Source of the DNA: an uncultured Lachnospiraceae bacterium | GTDB taxonomy: Bacteria > Bacillota > Clostridia > Lachnospirales > Lachnospiraceae | DNA length: 64,000 nucleotides | Direction of reading: 5' to 3' | Assembly (NCBI GenBank): GCA_946566685.1 | Contig: CAMNXA010000003.1 | Span: forward strand, 1-64,000 | In this document: positions 8,664 to 17,178 of the stretch, piece by piece | Layout of the letters: every line of letters starts with the position of its first letter | How positions within the stretch are numbered: the stretch's first letter is position 1 | Made by a program: the position numbers and the translations under genes | Notes under the pieces: generated by a model | Told to the model about the DNA's origin: nothing | Database searches by the model: none | The model's input: the letters and a program-made list of their open reading frames with translations, nothing else

Positions 8664-9575
8664 ATGAAGGCAAATGATGTTTACAGAAAAACCATCAAAT
8701 TTGTATGGCTGAAACTTGCTCTGGGAGGGTGCGCGATTCTGTTTTCCATTGTGCTGGGACTGATCTTGTTGGGGATTACGGCATTATCCCGCAATGAAGC
8801 CATGATCGGATTTTCGCTGATGATATGGCTTGGAGGGTCAGCAGGGGTTGTAGGTGTTACACAATATTATATAGGTTATTTATTGAAGGCGGGGCATATA
8901 GCGGTAGTTACGCATCTGGTGAAGACAGGCAGTCTGCCGGAAGATCAGTTTGGGTATGGTAAGCAGGTCGTAAAGGAGAAGTTTGCAACGGCAGCGGCAT
9001 ATTTTGCAGTGGATCGTCTGGTGGCGGGAGCGGTAAGGCAGATTAACGGGACACTGAATATCGTGGGCAGTTTTCTGGAAAAAATTCCCGGAATGGAGAC
9101 ACTGGTTTCTTTGGCTAAGGCTTTTGTTGATATTGCACTTGGAAACCTGGATGAATGCTGTATGGCATACACCTTTTATCACGCAGAACAGTCGTCCTTT
9201 AAGAGTGCGGCGGACGGCGTAGTCATTTATTTTCAGAACTGGAAAATCATTCTAAAGGACGCCCTTAAGACGGCAGTGATAGCTGTCATCATTTCAGGCA
9301 TTGCCTGGTTTCTTTTAATGTTTGGTATAATCGGTATTCTGAGTGTTTTGGGTGTGCCCGGAATACTGGGGCTTTTGGCGGCGTTAGTGCTGACGGTCAT
9401 GATTATGATGATTGTTAAATCCTCCATAATGGACAGCTACACCATGGTATGCATGGTATGTTCCTATTTACGGGTTGCTCCGTCTACAGAAATCACGTTT
9501 GATCTGTATGACAAACTGTGTAAGCTGTCTTCCAAATTTAAGAGTCTGTTACAGAAGGCAGGCGAAACAGTATAG
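8664..9575 (+). CDS. Multi-pass membrane protein of unknown function
   Basis: A 303-residue protein. Hydrophobic segments lie near residues 15-45 and 55-75, with a strongly hydrophobic pair near 200-250; an amphipathic middle region lies between them. I chose ATG 8664 (MKANDVYRK) because AAGGAGGGG sits 8 bases upstream of it; the in-frame ATG at 8631 has no ribosome site. It stands alone between a divergent response regulator and the AmmeMemoRadiSam genes. I recognise no family or catalytic motif. The hydrophobic C-terminal pair and a basic tail suggest an integral membrane protein with little outside the bilayer. Confidence 0.75.
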   Translation: MKANDVYRKTIKFVWLKLALGGCAILFSIVLGLILLGITALSRNEAMIGFSLMIWLGGSAGVVGVTQYYIGYLLKAGHIAVVTHLVKTGSLPEDQFGYGKQVVKEKFATAAAYFAVDRLVAGAVRQINGTLNIVGSFLEKIPGMETLVSLAKAFVDIALGNLDECCMAYTFYHAEQSSFKSAADGVVIYFQNWKIILKDALKTAVIAVIISGIAWFLLMFGIIGILSVLGVPGILGLLAALVLTVMIMMIVKSSIMDSYTMVCMVCSYLRVAPSTEITFDLYDKLCKLSSKFKSLLQKAGETV

Positions 9576-9592
9576 AAAATATTTTGAATTCG

Positions 9593-9621
9593 TTGACTTT
9601 TTCCCGGCCCGGACATAAACT
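9593..9621 (+). promoter_or_regulatory. Promoter of the AmmeMemoRadiSam operon
   Basis: TTGACT (9593-9598) and TAAACT (9616-9621) are separated by 17 bases and lie about 50 bases before the start codon. No operator was seen. Confidence 0.6.
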
Positions 9622-9672
9622 TTAATCAAACGAAGGGACATTCCACAGCCAAACAGACACAGGAGGATCATC

Positions 9673-11058
9673 ATGGGAATTTCAGCAGGATTCATGGTAC
9701 CGCACCCGCCGCTCATCATCCCCGATGTGGGCGGAGGTGAAGAAAAGAAAATTCAGAAGACGATCGATGCCTACCAAAAGGCGGCGGAGATGATCGGCCG
9801 TCTGCAACCGGAGACGATCGTGCTCCTTTCCCCGCATCAGACCATGTATGCGGACTATTTCCACATATCGCCCGGGCAGGGGGCCAGGGGTGATTTCGGC
9901 CAGTTTCGCGCCAGGCGGACGTCCATGGAAGTGGCCTATGATACGGAATTTGTCCAGGTATTGTGCGAGAACGTGGAGGAGGCCGGTTTACAGGCGGGGA
10001 CGCTGGGAGAACGGGAGAGGAAGCTGGATCATGGCACCATGGTACCCCTGTATTTCGTGAACCAGTATTGGACGGGATACCACCTGGTAAGAATCGGCCT
10101 GTCGGGTCTGCCCCTGACGGCTCATTATCGTCTGGGCCAGTGTATTAGACAGACGGCACAGTCTCTCGGGCGGAATACGGTAGTGATCGCCAGCGGTGAC
10201 TTGTCCCATAAGCTGAAGGAGGACGGCCCTTACGGTTATCAGGCGGAAGGGCCTGCCTACGATGCAAGGATTATGGATGTGATGGGCAGGGGCGCTTTTG
10301 GGGAACTGTTGGAGTTTACGGAAGAGTTCTGCGAGAAGGCTGCGGAGTGCGGGCACCGCTCTTTTACCATCATGGCAGGCGCCTTTGATAAGACCGGCGT
10401 GGAGGCAGAGCCGCTTTCTTATGAGGGGCCTTTTGGGGTGGGATATGGCGTCTGCGTTTATCGGCCCTGCGGAGATGACAAGACACGGAATTTCCTGGAG
10501 CAGTACGAGGAAAAGGAGCGGCAGGAACTTTTGGCCAGACGGGCACAGGAAGACCCCTATGTCAGGCTGGCCAGGTACACCATCGAGACATATGTAGGGA
10601 CAGGGATTTTTCCCAGTATGCCCCAGGATTTGCCGGAGGAATTGTATCACAACAGGGCAGGCGCATTTGTATCCCTGAAGGAGGACGGAAGGCTCAGAGG
10701 CTGTATCGGAACCATCCAGGCGGTCAGGGGATCTCTTGCGGAAGAGATCATGCACAATGCGGTCAGCGCCTGTTTGGAGGATCCCCGGTTTGCGCCTGTG
10801 GAAGACTGGGAGGTGGAGCGCCTGACGATCAGCGTTGACGTGCTGGGGGAGACGGAGAAGATTTCTTCACCGGAAGAGTTGGATGTGACCCGCTACGGCG
10901 TTATCGTGACAAAAGGTGCAAGGCGAGGGCTGTTGCTGCCGAATCTGGAGGGTGTGGACACGATAGAACAGCAGATTGCCATAGCCAGGCAGAAGGCGGG
11001 AATCAAAGAGTATGAGAGCGTGGAACTGGAACGCTTTGAAGTGATACGGCACCATTGA
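9673..11058 (+). CDS. amrB-amrA: AmmeMemoRadiSam system fusion: MEMO-like dioxygenase domain plus AMMECR1 domain
   Basis: A 461-residue fusion. Residues 1 to about 265 form the LigB/MEMO-like class III extradiol dioxygenase fold, with the start GFMVPHPPLIIPDVG, the SPHQTMYADYF segment and ASGDLSHKLKEDGPYG. These supply the His/Asp positions of a metal or MEMO-type site. Residues about 285-455 form the AMMECR1 domain with its signature LRGCIGTIQ. In many genomes these are separate genes next to a radical SAM gene; here they are one polypeptide, followed 67 bases later by that radical SAM gene. The ribosome site is AGGAGG. The biochemical function of the system is not settled, so none is assigned. 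Confidence 0.93.
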   Translation: MGISAGFMVPHPPLIIPDVGGGEEKKIQKTIDAYQKAAEMIGRLQPETIVLLSPHQTMYADYFHISPGQGARGDFGQFRARRTSMEVAYDTEFVQVLCENVEEAGLQAGTLGERERKLDHGTMVPLYFVNQYWTGYHLVRIGLSGLPLTAHYRLGQCIRQTAQSLGRNTVVIASGDLSHKLKEDGPYGYQAEGPAYDARIMDVMGRGAFGELLEFTEEFCEKAAECGHRSFTIMAGAFDKTGVEAEPLSYEGPFGVGYGVCVYRPCGDDKTRNFLEQYEEKERQELLARRAQEDPYVRLARYTIETYVGTGIFPSMPQDLPEELYHNRAGAFVSLKEDGRLRGCIGTIQAVRGSLAEEIMHNAVSACLEDPRFAPVEDWEVERLTISVDVLGETEKISSPEELDVTRYGVIVTKGARRGLLLPNLEGVDTIEQQIAIARQKAGIKEYESVELERFEVIRHH

Positions 11059-11125
11059 AGGACAGATTTGAGTAGAAATACATTGAGCAGAGCTTATGCA
11101 TAAGCGGAATCATGTGGGGTGTACG

Positions 11126-11962
11126 ATGAAAAAGGTTTGTCAGGTATGTATGCATCACTGCGTGTTGGAGCCCGGACAGACGGGGGTGTGCAGAGCCAGA
11201 AAAAACGAGGGCGGAGAGATTGTCTGTGAAAATTACGGCTGGATTACTTCCCTGGCCCTGGATCCCATAGAAAAGAAACCTCTGTATGATTTTCATCCGG
11301 GAAGCAAGATACTGTCTGTGGGAAGCTATGGCTGTAACCTCCGCTGCCCTTTCTGTCAGAATCATGAGATTTCCATGGCAGATGGCAGGCGCCTTGACGC
11401 AGAGCAAGTCTCTCCCAGACAGCTTGCGGACTTGGCACTTATGTGGAAGGAACAGAAGATGGCAGGGAATATCGGCATAGCCTATACCTATAATGAACCT
11501 CTGGTGGGCTGGGAGTTTGTCCGTGATACGGCCAGGCTGGTGAGGGAATATGGCATGCAGAATGTGCTCGTGACGAACGGTAGTGCCACGTTGGAGGTGC
11601 TTGAAGAGTTACTGCCCTGGATAGATGCCATGAACATTGACCTGAAGGGCTTTCGGGAGGCGTACTATCGGAAGCTTGGCGGGGATCTGGAGACGGTTAA
11701 GGCCTTTATTACCAGAGCGGTGGAAGGTTGCCATGTAGAACTGACTACACTGATCGTGCCGGGGGAAAACGATTCTCTGGAGGATATGGAAGCGCAGGCC
11801 AAATGGATTGCTGATTTGAGTCCGGCAATTCCTCTCCATATCACCCGCTTTTTCCCGCGGTACCACATGAAGGACAGGGAGGCTACGGATGTGGAGCAGC
11901 TGTACCGCCTTCAGGGGATAGCCGGGAAGTATCTGAAGAAGGTGTATGTGGGGAATGTGTGA
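11126..11962 (+). CDS. amrS: AmmeMemoRadiSam system radical SAM enzyme
   Basis: A 278-residue radical SAM protein. The N-terminus carries a Cys-rich element (CQVCMHHC ... GVCRARK) typical of this subfamily and of PflA-like activases. The iron-sulfur motif CX3CX2C is seen as YGCNLRCPFCQN. Later segments TYNEPL and LVTNGS are the usual partial-barrel elements. I chose ATG 11126 because homologous proteins begin shortly before the first Cys pair; an upstream in-frame ATG at 11096 lies inside a palindrome and lacks a ribosome site. It should act with the A/B fusion just upstream. Its last 80 bases overlap the convergent AraC gene. Confidence 0.92.
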   Translation: MKKVCQVCMHHCVLEPGQTGVCRARKNEGGEIVCENYGWITSLALDPIEKKPLYDFHPGSKILSVGSYGCNLRCPFCQNHEISMADGRRLDAEQVSPRQLADLALMWKEQKMAGNIGIAYTYNEPLVGWEFVRDTARLVREYGMQNVLVTNGSATLEVLEELLPWIDAMNIDLKGFREAYYRKLGGDLETVKAFITRAVEGCHVELTTLIVPGENDSLEDMEAQAKWIADLSPAIPLHITRFFPRYHMKDREATDVEQLYRLQGIAGKYLKKVYVGNV

Positions 11963-12878
11963 TGGAGGAAGGGAAAACAGAAGACTGTTTCTTCTTATAC
12001 AGTAGTGGCGATAAGCCATAATATTTTTTGAAAGACTCGCAGTAATAGCTTGCCCCGCTAAACCCATATTCATAGGCTACAGCGGCAATGCTGTTATTGG
12101 AGCCAAGCAGCATGGCAAGGCTTTTCCTTAACCGGAGTTTGGTAGTATAAATAATCGGAGTATCGCGCAGATACTTTTTGAAAAGCTGGGCGCATTTGCT
12201 TTTGCAGCAGGCGCCGGACAGGGCGATATCTGTCAGCGAGATGTGCTCCATATAATGTTCTTCTATATAAGTCATCATGTTTCTGAGGGAAGCCAGATCG
12301 GAAGATTCTGGCTTCTGTGTCTGGTTTTCAAGTGCAAGGTTTTCACACAGTGTTTTCATGATCGTGAAATACTCTTCCATCAATTCAAAATAGGAGGAAG
12401 GTTCTGCCGGGATTTTGCCAAAGGAATCATAGATCTCATCCAGTTTATCCAGGATGGATGCCGTCCAGTCATTGGTCTTAAGATACAGGTAGGGATAAAG
12501 CGAATTCCCAGTGATGGGTTCAATGTAATTTTGGTAAAACCAATTATTTACTTGCAGTAATTCCGGGGAGAGCAGAATGCAGATAAATTCGCATTCGTTA
12601 TGTTTTGCAGAAAACCCGTAATGAAGCTGGTAACTGTTAACCATGATTCCACTGCCCTCAGTCAATTCAATCAGCCGGCCATTGACGTTGTAGGTCATAG
12701 TTCCCTTTTTTATTAAGATAAACTCCAGATCCCTGTGCCAGTGGCTGATGGAAGAATAATCCGGATAAGTGGATAGGAACCCGTATACTACATAAGCGGG
12801 GAACAGGGGATTATTATATGCGACCGTCTCGGAAGAATCGGAATTGAATACGGAGCAGTATCTTGTGCTGTTGTCCAT
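11883..12878 (-). CDS. AraC-family transcriptional regulator
   Basis: A 331-residue regulator. An N-terminal cupin-like sensor (about 20-120; HWHRDLEFILIKKGTMTY) is followed by a linker and a C-terminal double HTH (about 195-290). The second HTH reads SIAAVAYEYGFSGASYYCESF with the closing FKKYYGLSPLLY. The last about 35 residues are Ser/Pro-rich and lie in the region overlapping the convergent radical SAM gene, so the natural stop may be a recent extension. ATG 12878 is chosen because AGGTG lies just before it. The likely targets are the acetyltransferase genes transcribed away from it. Confidence 0.9.
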   Translation of the reverse strand: MDNSTRYCSVFNSDSSETVAYNNPLFPAYVVYGFLSTYPDYSSISHWHRDLEFILIKKGTMTYNVNGRLIELTEGSGIMVNSYQLHYGFSAKHNECEFICILLSPELLQVNNWFYQNYIEPITGNSLYPYLYLKTNDWTASILDKLDEIYDSFGKIPAEPSSYFELMEEYFTIMKTLCENLALENQTQKPESSDLASLRNMMTYIEEHYMEHISLTDIALSGACCKSKCAQLFKKYLRDTPIIYTTKLRLRKSLAMLLGSNNSIAAVAYEYGFSGASYYCESFKKYYGLSPLLYKKKQSSVFPSSITHSPHTPSSDTSRLSPEGGTAAPHP

Positions 12879-12930
12879 AAAACACCTCATAAATGGAAGA
12901 TTGTTATATAAATATAAGGAATATTGAATG

Positions 12931-12959
12931 ATTTTACTTTATAAATCTGATATTGTCAA
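12931..12959 (-). promoter_or_regulatory. Promoter of the AraC gene
   Basis: On the minus strand, TTGACA (12959-12954) and TAAAAT (12936-12931) are 17 bases apart, giving a leader of about 45 bases to ATG 12878. The rest of the 12879-13132 intergenic region is AT-rich; I could not place a convincing plus-strand promoter for the acetyltransferases there. Confidence 0.65.
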
Positions 12960-13132
12960 ATGGGGAATGATGTGCGATGGTAGAAAGATAAAAGATCATC
13001 TGATTTTACAAAAAAATGTATATTCTGCTTTGCGCCTGGAAGAGGCGGTCTATCGGCATTATAAAAAATATAAATGGGTTAAAGACCTTACAAGAGGCAG
13101 TTTATAAATAAAGAAAAAAGGAGGATAAAACA

Positions 13133-13753
13133 ATGACGATGAGAGAAAGAATTGCCAATGGAAAGCTGTTTACGGATTACTGTGAGGGACTTCCCGAAGA
13201 CAGGGTGAACGGAAAGAAACGGATGATCGCATTTAATAATACTTCGCCGGAGGATACTGACGGACGGATGGCGGCGATGAAAGAGCTGTTCGGGAAAGAA
13301 ACGGATGCGTGGATAGAGCCGCCCTTTTACTGTTGTTATGGATACAATATTACGATAGGAGAAGGCTCCTATGTGAATTTTAATTGTAATTTTGTGGATG
13401 ATGGAAAGATAATTGTCGGCAGGAAAGTAATGTTCGGGCCCGCGGTTACGATCGCAACGGTGGGGCATCCCATCAATCCGGATATGAGAGAGTATATGTA
13501 TTCCCTGCCTGTGACCATCGGGGATAATTGCTGGATTGCGGCTGGGGTGACGATCTGTCCGGGGGTTACGATTGGGGAAAATTCTGTGATTGGCGCAGGA
13601 AGCGTAGTGATAGATGATATCCCGGCAAACAGTGTTGCGGTGGGTAATCCGTGCAGGGTACTCAGGGAGATTGGCGAAAAGGATAAAATGTATTATTATA
13701 AAGACAGGAAAATCACGGCGGAGGATTTGGAGGAAGAGCGCAGACTAAGGTGA
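13133..13753 (+). CDS. Sugar O-acetyltransferase (LacA/Maa type)
   Basis: A 206-residue hexapeptide-repeat acetyltransferase. The N-terminal helical domain (MTMRERIANGKLF) is the maltose-acetyltransferase cap. The left-handed beta-helix follows, with the catalytic His in the VGHPINPDMRE segment and repeats such as ITIGEGSYVN, VTIGDNCWIAAGVTICPG and VTIGENSVIGAGSVV. These enzymes move acetyl from acetyl-CoA to a sugar hydroxyl. The ribosome site is AAGGAGG. It is followed after 32 bases by a second enzyme of the same family, and sits divergent to an AraC regulator that may control both. Confidence 0.94.
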   Translation: MTMRERIANGKLFTDYCEGLPEDRVNGKKRMIAFNNTSPEDTDGRMAAMKELFGKETDAWIEPPFYCCYGYNITIGEGSYVNFNCNFVDDGKIIVGRKVMFGPAVTIATVGHPINPDMREYMYSLPVTIGDNCWIAAGVTICPGVTIGENSVIGAGSVVIDDIPANSVAVGNPCRVLREIGEKDKMYYYKDRKITAEDLEEERRLR

Positions 13754-13785
13754 TGTTGTAAAAATGTGTGATGGAGGAAAGTATA

Positions 13786-14427
13786 ATGAAAAAAGAATTG
13801 ACAAACATACAGCGCAGGGATGCGGGCATGGCCTATATTTCAGACGATACCATTTTTGAAGAACAGCTTGTGTGCAGGAAAATCCTCCAGAAACTGAACT
13901 TTATGGATCGGTCTGATTTTGAGGGGATTAAGGAAACGGTAAAGGAACTTTTTGGAAAGTCCGAGGATGCTTTTGTCAATCCACCTTTTTACTGTGATTA
14001 TGGGAAGCATATCGAGGTCGGCAAGAATTTCTTTGCCAATTATAACTGTACCCTTTTGGATGTAGCTAAGATCAGGATTGGCGATAATTGCCAGATGGCG
14101 CCCAATGTTGCAATTTATACAGCTGGACATCCGATCCATCCGGTCAGCCGTAATTCGGCCTATGAATACGGCAAGGAAGTGACGGTGGGAGATAATGTAT
14201 GGTTCGGCGGGAATACGGTAGTATGTCCCGGTGTCCACATAGGCAATCATGTGGTGATTGGCGCAGGCAGTGTAGTGACAAAGGATATTCCGGACTGGTG
14301 TATCGCGGCGGGCAATCCATGCAGGGTCATCCGCCAGATTACGGATGAGGACAGGCGGAAGCTGTTTCGGGATGAGGAAATAGATGAGGAGGCATGGCAG
14401 GATATTCTGGAACGGATGGAATTTTAG
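13786..14427 (+). CDS. Second sugar O-acetyltransferase (LacA/Maa type)
   Basis: A 213-residue relative of the preceding gene. It has the same order of parts: the cap helix, NPPFYCDYGKHIEVG, the catalytic His in TAGHPIHPVSR, and beta-helix repeats ending in GAGSVVTKDIPDW. The start at 13786 is set by GGAGGAAAG; the upstream in-frame ATGs overlap that ribosome site. Having two diverged copies side by side suggests they acetylate different sugars or positions. A perfect 10-bp hairpin follows the stop. Confidence 0.94.
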   Translation: MKKELTNIQRRDAGMAYISDDTIFEEQLVCRKILQKLNFMDRSDFEGIKETVKELFGKSEDAFVNPPFYCDYGKHIEVGKNFFANYNCTLLDVAKIRIGDNCQMAPNVAIYTAGHPIHPVSRNSAYEYGKEVTVGDNVWFGGNTVVCPGVHIGNHVVIGAGSVVTKDIPDWCIAAGNPCRVIRQITDEDRRKLFRDEEIDEEAWQDILERMEF

Positions 14428-14445
14428 GCGATGGTCTCATGATAT

Positions 14446-14470
14446 AAGCTGCCGGGGGCTCCGGCAGCTT
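14446..14470. terminator. Hairpin between convergent genes
   Basis: AAGCTGCCGG (14446-14455) pairs perfectly with CCGGCAGCTT (14461-14470) across a 5-base loop. It lies between the acetyltransferase and the convergent kinase-like gene. The following plus-strand sequence is moderately T-rich, so it most likely terminates the acetyltransferase operon. Confidence 0.75.
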
Positions 14471-14478
14471 AAGGTTCG

Positions 14479-15072
14479 TTATTTTATTCTGCTGTCAATA
14501 TAGTCCGTCAGCAGTTTCACGGATCCGTCAATTCCCAGCTTACTGCTGTTTAAGGAGACATCGTAATTTCTGCAATCTCCCCACTTCCCGACACAGAAGC
14601 TGTTGTGGTAACGTCTGCGGCTCATATCTTTTTCCCGAATCTTTTTGACGGCCTCACTTTCCGTCAGATGATACAAACGCATGATCCGTTCGGTTCTTTT
14701 ATCGCGGTCTGCAAGAATAAAGATAGAGATCATACTGTCATACTGTTTCAGGATCGTTTCACTGCATCGTCCCACGATCACAAAGGATTCCCCGGCGTCT
14801 GCCTTATCCCGCAGGTAATCAAACTGAAGATAAAGCAAATTTTCCTCCGGTGAGCTGCTGTAGCCTCGTACCGTTCTTGAAGACAAAGGATTTTTATGTT
14901 TCTCATCCAGGTCTTTTAAATGATCCATATTCACGTTCTTTTTTGCAGCAATCTCATCCAGCAGATTGTGGTCGAGCAGTTGTATGCCATAATGCTTTGC
15001 CAGCTTCTCTGCAATTTCGTGGCCGCCGCTGCCATATTCTCTTCCTACGGAAATGATCAATTGTTTTTCCAT
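14479..15072 (-). CDS. Cytidylate kinase-like family protein
   Basis: A 197-residue P-loop protein. The phosphate loop is SVGREYGSGGHEIAEKLA near the N-terminus. FVIVGRCSETIL and the arginine-rich lid REKDMSRRRYHNSF are typical of the cytidylate kinase-like family common in Firmicutes, whose substrate is not established. I take ATG 15072 as the start because GGGGAGGTG lies 6 bases before it; an in-frame GTG at 15081 is inside that ribosome site. It is the second gene of an operon with the permease at 15088, 15 bases away, so a role linked to that transporter is possible. Confidence 0.9.
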   Translation of the reverse strand: MEKQLIISVGREYGSGGHEIAEKLAKHYGIQLLDHNLLDEIAAKKNVNMDHLKDLDEKHKNPLSSRTVRGYSSSPEENLLYLQFDYLRDKADAGESFVIVGRCSETILKQYDSMISIFILADRDKRTERIMRLYHLTESEAVKKIREKDMSRRRYHNSFCVGKWGDCRNYDVSLNSSKLGIDGSVKLLTDYIDSRIK

Positions 15073-15087
15073 CTGTTTCACCTCCCC

Positions 15088-16443
15088 TTATAAATACCGA
15101 AAATAGATCAAAAGCATGGACAACAGGACAACAATTACGGTTGCCGGCACCATTTTTTTGCAGTAAAGCCCCCATTTTATCACATAGCCTTCCCTTGAGG
15201 CGGTAGCAACGCCGACAACATTTGCCGATGCGCCTATAGGGGTGGCGCTCCCGCCGATGTCCGTTCCCATTGCCAGGGTCCAGGAAAGCATGGACAGATC
15301 AACGCCATAGGCGGCCGACAGGCTTTTGATGATCGGTATCATCGTAGTTGCGAACGGGATATTATCCACAAATGCGCTGACGACTGCCGATAACCAAATG
15401 ATGATGGCAACCATGACCATGACATTGCCGCCGCTGATCCGGCCGATAAATCCGGCCATGATTTCCAGGATTCCTGTCTGCTCCAGGCCGCCGATTACGA
15501 CAAAGAGACCAATGAAAAACAGCAGCGTTTTATAGTCCACTTTCTTTAATAACAAGATGGCATACTTCCACGAGGTTATCAGGGTTGCCATGGCGACAAG
15601 GCAGCCAATCGTAGAAACGGTAAGGCCTGTCTGGGCATGGGTTACCAGCAGGACGACTGCGGCAGCAAAGATAACGCAGCTTACGGCAAACCCCTTTTTA
15701 TCAGTGATTGTGGATTCCGGGCTTGGCAGGCTGCTGTAATCCACTGATTTTGTCATATCCGCCTTGAGGTCTTTACGAAATATCATATAAAAATACAACA
15801 ATACAGCAATCAGGCAGATGCCAGCGATCACACCTGTATTTGTCACAAAATCCGTAAAAGAATAGCCCAGCGAGGTACCGATAATAATGTTGGGCGGATC
15901 CCCGCACATGGTAGCCGAGCCGCCAAGATTTGCGCAGAAAATTTCGGATAAAATCATGGGGATCGGATTGAATTTTAAAAGCTGTGAAAGTTCAATCGTC
16001 ACGGCGGCCAAAAACAGAATTACGGTAATGCTGTCAATGAACATGGCCAGTATGGTTGATAAGATCATAAAAGTGATAAACAGTGGTATCACCTGATAAT
16101 GGACGAGTTTGGCAATGCGCATACAGAGCCATCTGAAAAACCCAACGCGCGCCATTCCCTCTACCATGACCATCATACCAAAGATAAACAGGATTGTCTC
16201 CCAGTTGATGCCGGTACTGCTTCCGGATGTCTCACCTGAAAGATACCAGAATTCAATCGTAAAAATGCTTCTGAGATTCAGAGTCTCAAGGATTGCTGTC
16301 ATACTGTGCATTCCAAGACCAAAAACAAAAATGACCGTAAACAGTGCGCAAACAAGCGAAACAACGTGTCTCTCCACAATTTCGGTCACAATAAAAATAA
16401 ACATTGCAATAAAGATGATTACTGCAACAACCTGTGCCAACAT
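15088..16443 (-). CDS. SLC13/ArsB-type ion transporter (12-TM permease)
   Basis: A 451-residue integral membrane protein with about 12 hydrophobic segments. The layout is two repeated halves, as in the DASS/ArsB/NhaD superfamily. Signature segments include INWETILFIFGMMVMVEGM, GGSATMCGDPPNIIIG (the substrate-binding SNT/DPPN loop) and, in the second half, FVDNIPFATTMIPI and GTDIGGSATPIGASANVVG. It probably exports or imports an anion with Na+ or H+; arsenite, citrate/dicarboxylate and silicate relatives cannot be told apart by eye. It is the first gene of an operon with the cytidylate-kinase-like gene. Confidence 0.9.
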   Translation of the reverse strand: MLAQVVAVIIFIAMFIFIVTEIVERHVVSLVCALFTVIFVFGLGMHSMTAILETLNLRSIFTIEFWYLSGETSGSSTGINWETILFIFGMMVMVEGMARVGFFRWLCMRIAKLVHYQVIPLFITFMILSTILAMFIDSITVILFLAAVTIELSQLLKFNPIPMILSEIFCANLGGSATMCGDPPNIIIGTSLGYSFTDFVTNTGVIAGICLIAVLLYFYMIFRKDLKADMTKSVDYSSLPSPESTITDKKGFAVSCVIFAAAVVLLVTHAQTGLTVSTIGCLVAMATLITSWKYAILLLKKVDYKTLLFFIGLFVVIGGLEQTGILEIMAGFIGRISGGNVMVMVAIIIWLSAVVSAFVDNIPFATTMIPIIKSLSAAYGVDLSMLSWTLAMGTDIGGSATPIGASANVVGVATASREGYVIKWGLYCKKMVPATVIVVLLSMLLIYFRYL

Positions 16444-16458
16444 ATAGTTCCCTTCTTT

Positions 16459-16510
16459 CTAAAACTGTTATTAAGTTATCCATTTCTCCTTCCCATAAAT
16501 ACAGTTTTAG
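16459..16510. repeat. 10-bp perfect inverted repeat between minus-strand genes
   Basis: CTAAAACTGT (16459-16468) is the exact reverse complement of ACAGTTTTAG (16501-16510), with 32 bases between. It starts at the stop codon of the small exported protein and lies upstream of the permease. The stem is AT-rich and lacks a U tract, so it is a weak terminator at best; an operator is an alternative. Confidence 0.5.
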
Positions 16511-16923
16511 ATTCGCTTCTTCCCGTCTGACTGATAGACGTATTCCGTGATCAGTTCATTTTGTGTGCGATAGAATAAATATGTTGCCGCATAGTGTATA
16601 CATGATTTTTCCTGTGCGATAGCGCTAAGGCTGGAGCAGTGTAAACAGAGGGACGCAACAATCTCCCGGTAACGATGCTGGTATCTCGTCCGTGATTGAG
16701 CGGCCGTATTTTGTACAGCAGGTAATTCTGTGGTACATATGGCATCGTGATTGATGTCCGAGCGGAGTGGGGCGAGACTTGCAGTCATTTTTCCGGTCAA
16801 GTCGTACACAAAGAAATCTTCTGCCGGAGCTGCATCCACATACATTCCAGCGAAGAGCAGAGTAATTGCCAAAAGTATACTGATTATCCTGTGTATCTTC
16901 TTATCCATCCTCTTATGACTCAT
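16507..16923 (-). CDS. Small exported protein of unknown function
   Basis: A 138-residue protein. A basic N-terminus (MSHKRMDKKIHR) and hydrophobic stretch IISILLAITLLFAGMYVDAA give a signal peptide or signal anchor with a cleavage-like A-A-P-A site. The mature part is about 105 residues, with Cys residues in CTTE, LCLHC and SCIHY and a C-terminus ending in YQSDGKKRI. No known domain was recognised. The start could also be the internal Met at residue 6. A TATAAT-like box lies on the minus strand at 17004-17009. It is divergent from the ECF sigma gene at 17179. Confidence 0.65.
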   Translation of the reverse strand: MSHKRMDKKIHRIISILLAITLLFAGMYVDAAPAEDFFVYDLTGKMTASLAPLRSDINHDAICTTELPAVQNTAAQSRTRYQHRYREIVASLCLHCSSLSAIAQEKSCIHYAATYLFYRTQNELITEYVYQSDGKKRI

Positions 16924-17108
16924 GCTTATGCTATGACACTGTTTTAATAATTGGGATTATTTCCTAAATATGGTTTGGCATAAAGGTATCTTAAGCCGCT
17001 GGTATTATATCATACTTTTATTTATAGGGAAAGATTAATTTTATGATATGGAGAATGGCCTGTAATATTTTTGAGAAAAGGGTGTCACATTTTCATCCTA
17101 CTATGTGT

Positions 17109-17138
17109 TTTACTTATGAAGACGATTCTTGGTACAAT
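17109..17138 (+). promoter_or_regulatory. Promoter of the first ECF sigma operon
   Basis: TTTACT (17109-17114) and TACAAT (17133-17138) are 18 bases apart. The expected transcript start near 17145 places the ATG at 17179, rather than the upstream in-frame TTG at 17071, as the translation start. Confidence 0.5.
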
Positions 17139-17178
17139 AGAAAGCAGAAGAAAAGAGGGAACGCCCGAAGGCGGTGAC

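Noticed and set aside
16286-16483. A minus-strand gene starting at 16483 with an AAGGAG site
   Set aside because: It runs out of frame through the start of the permease gene and its translation is Cys-rich without any family character. The permease frame is clearly the coding one.
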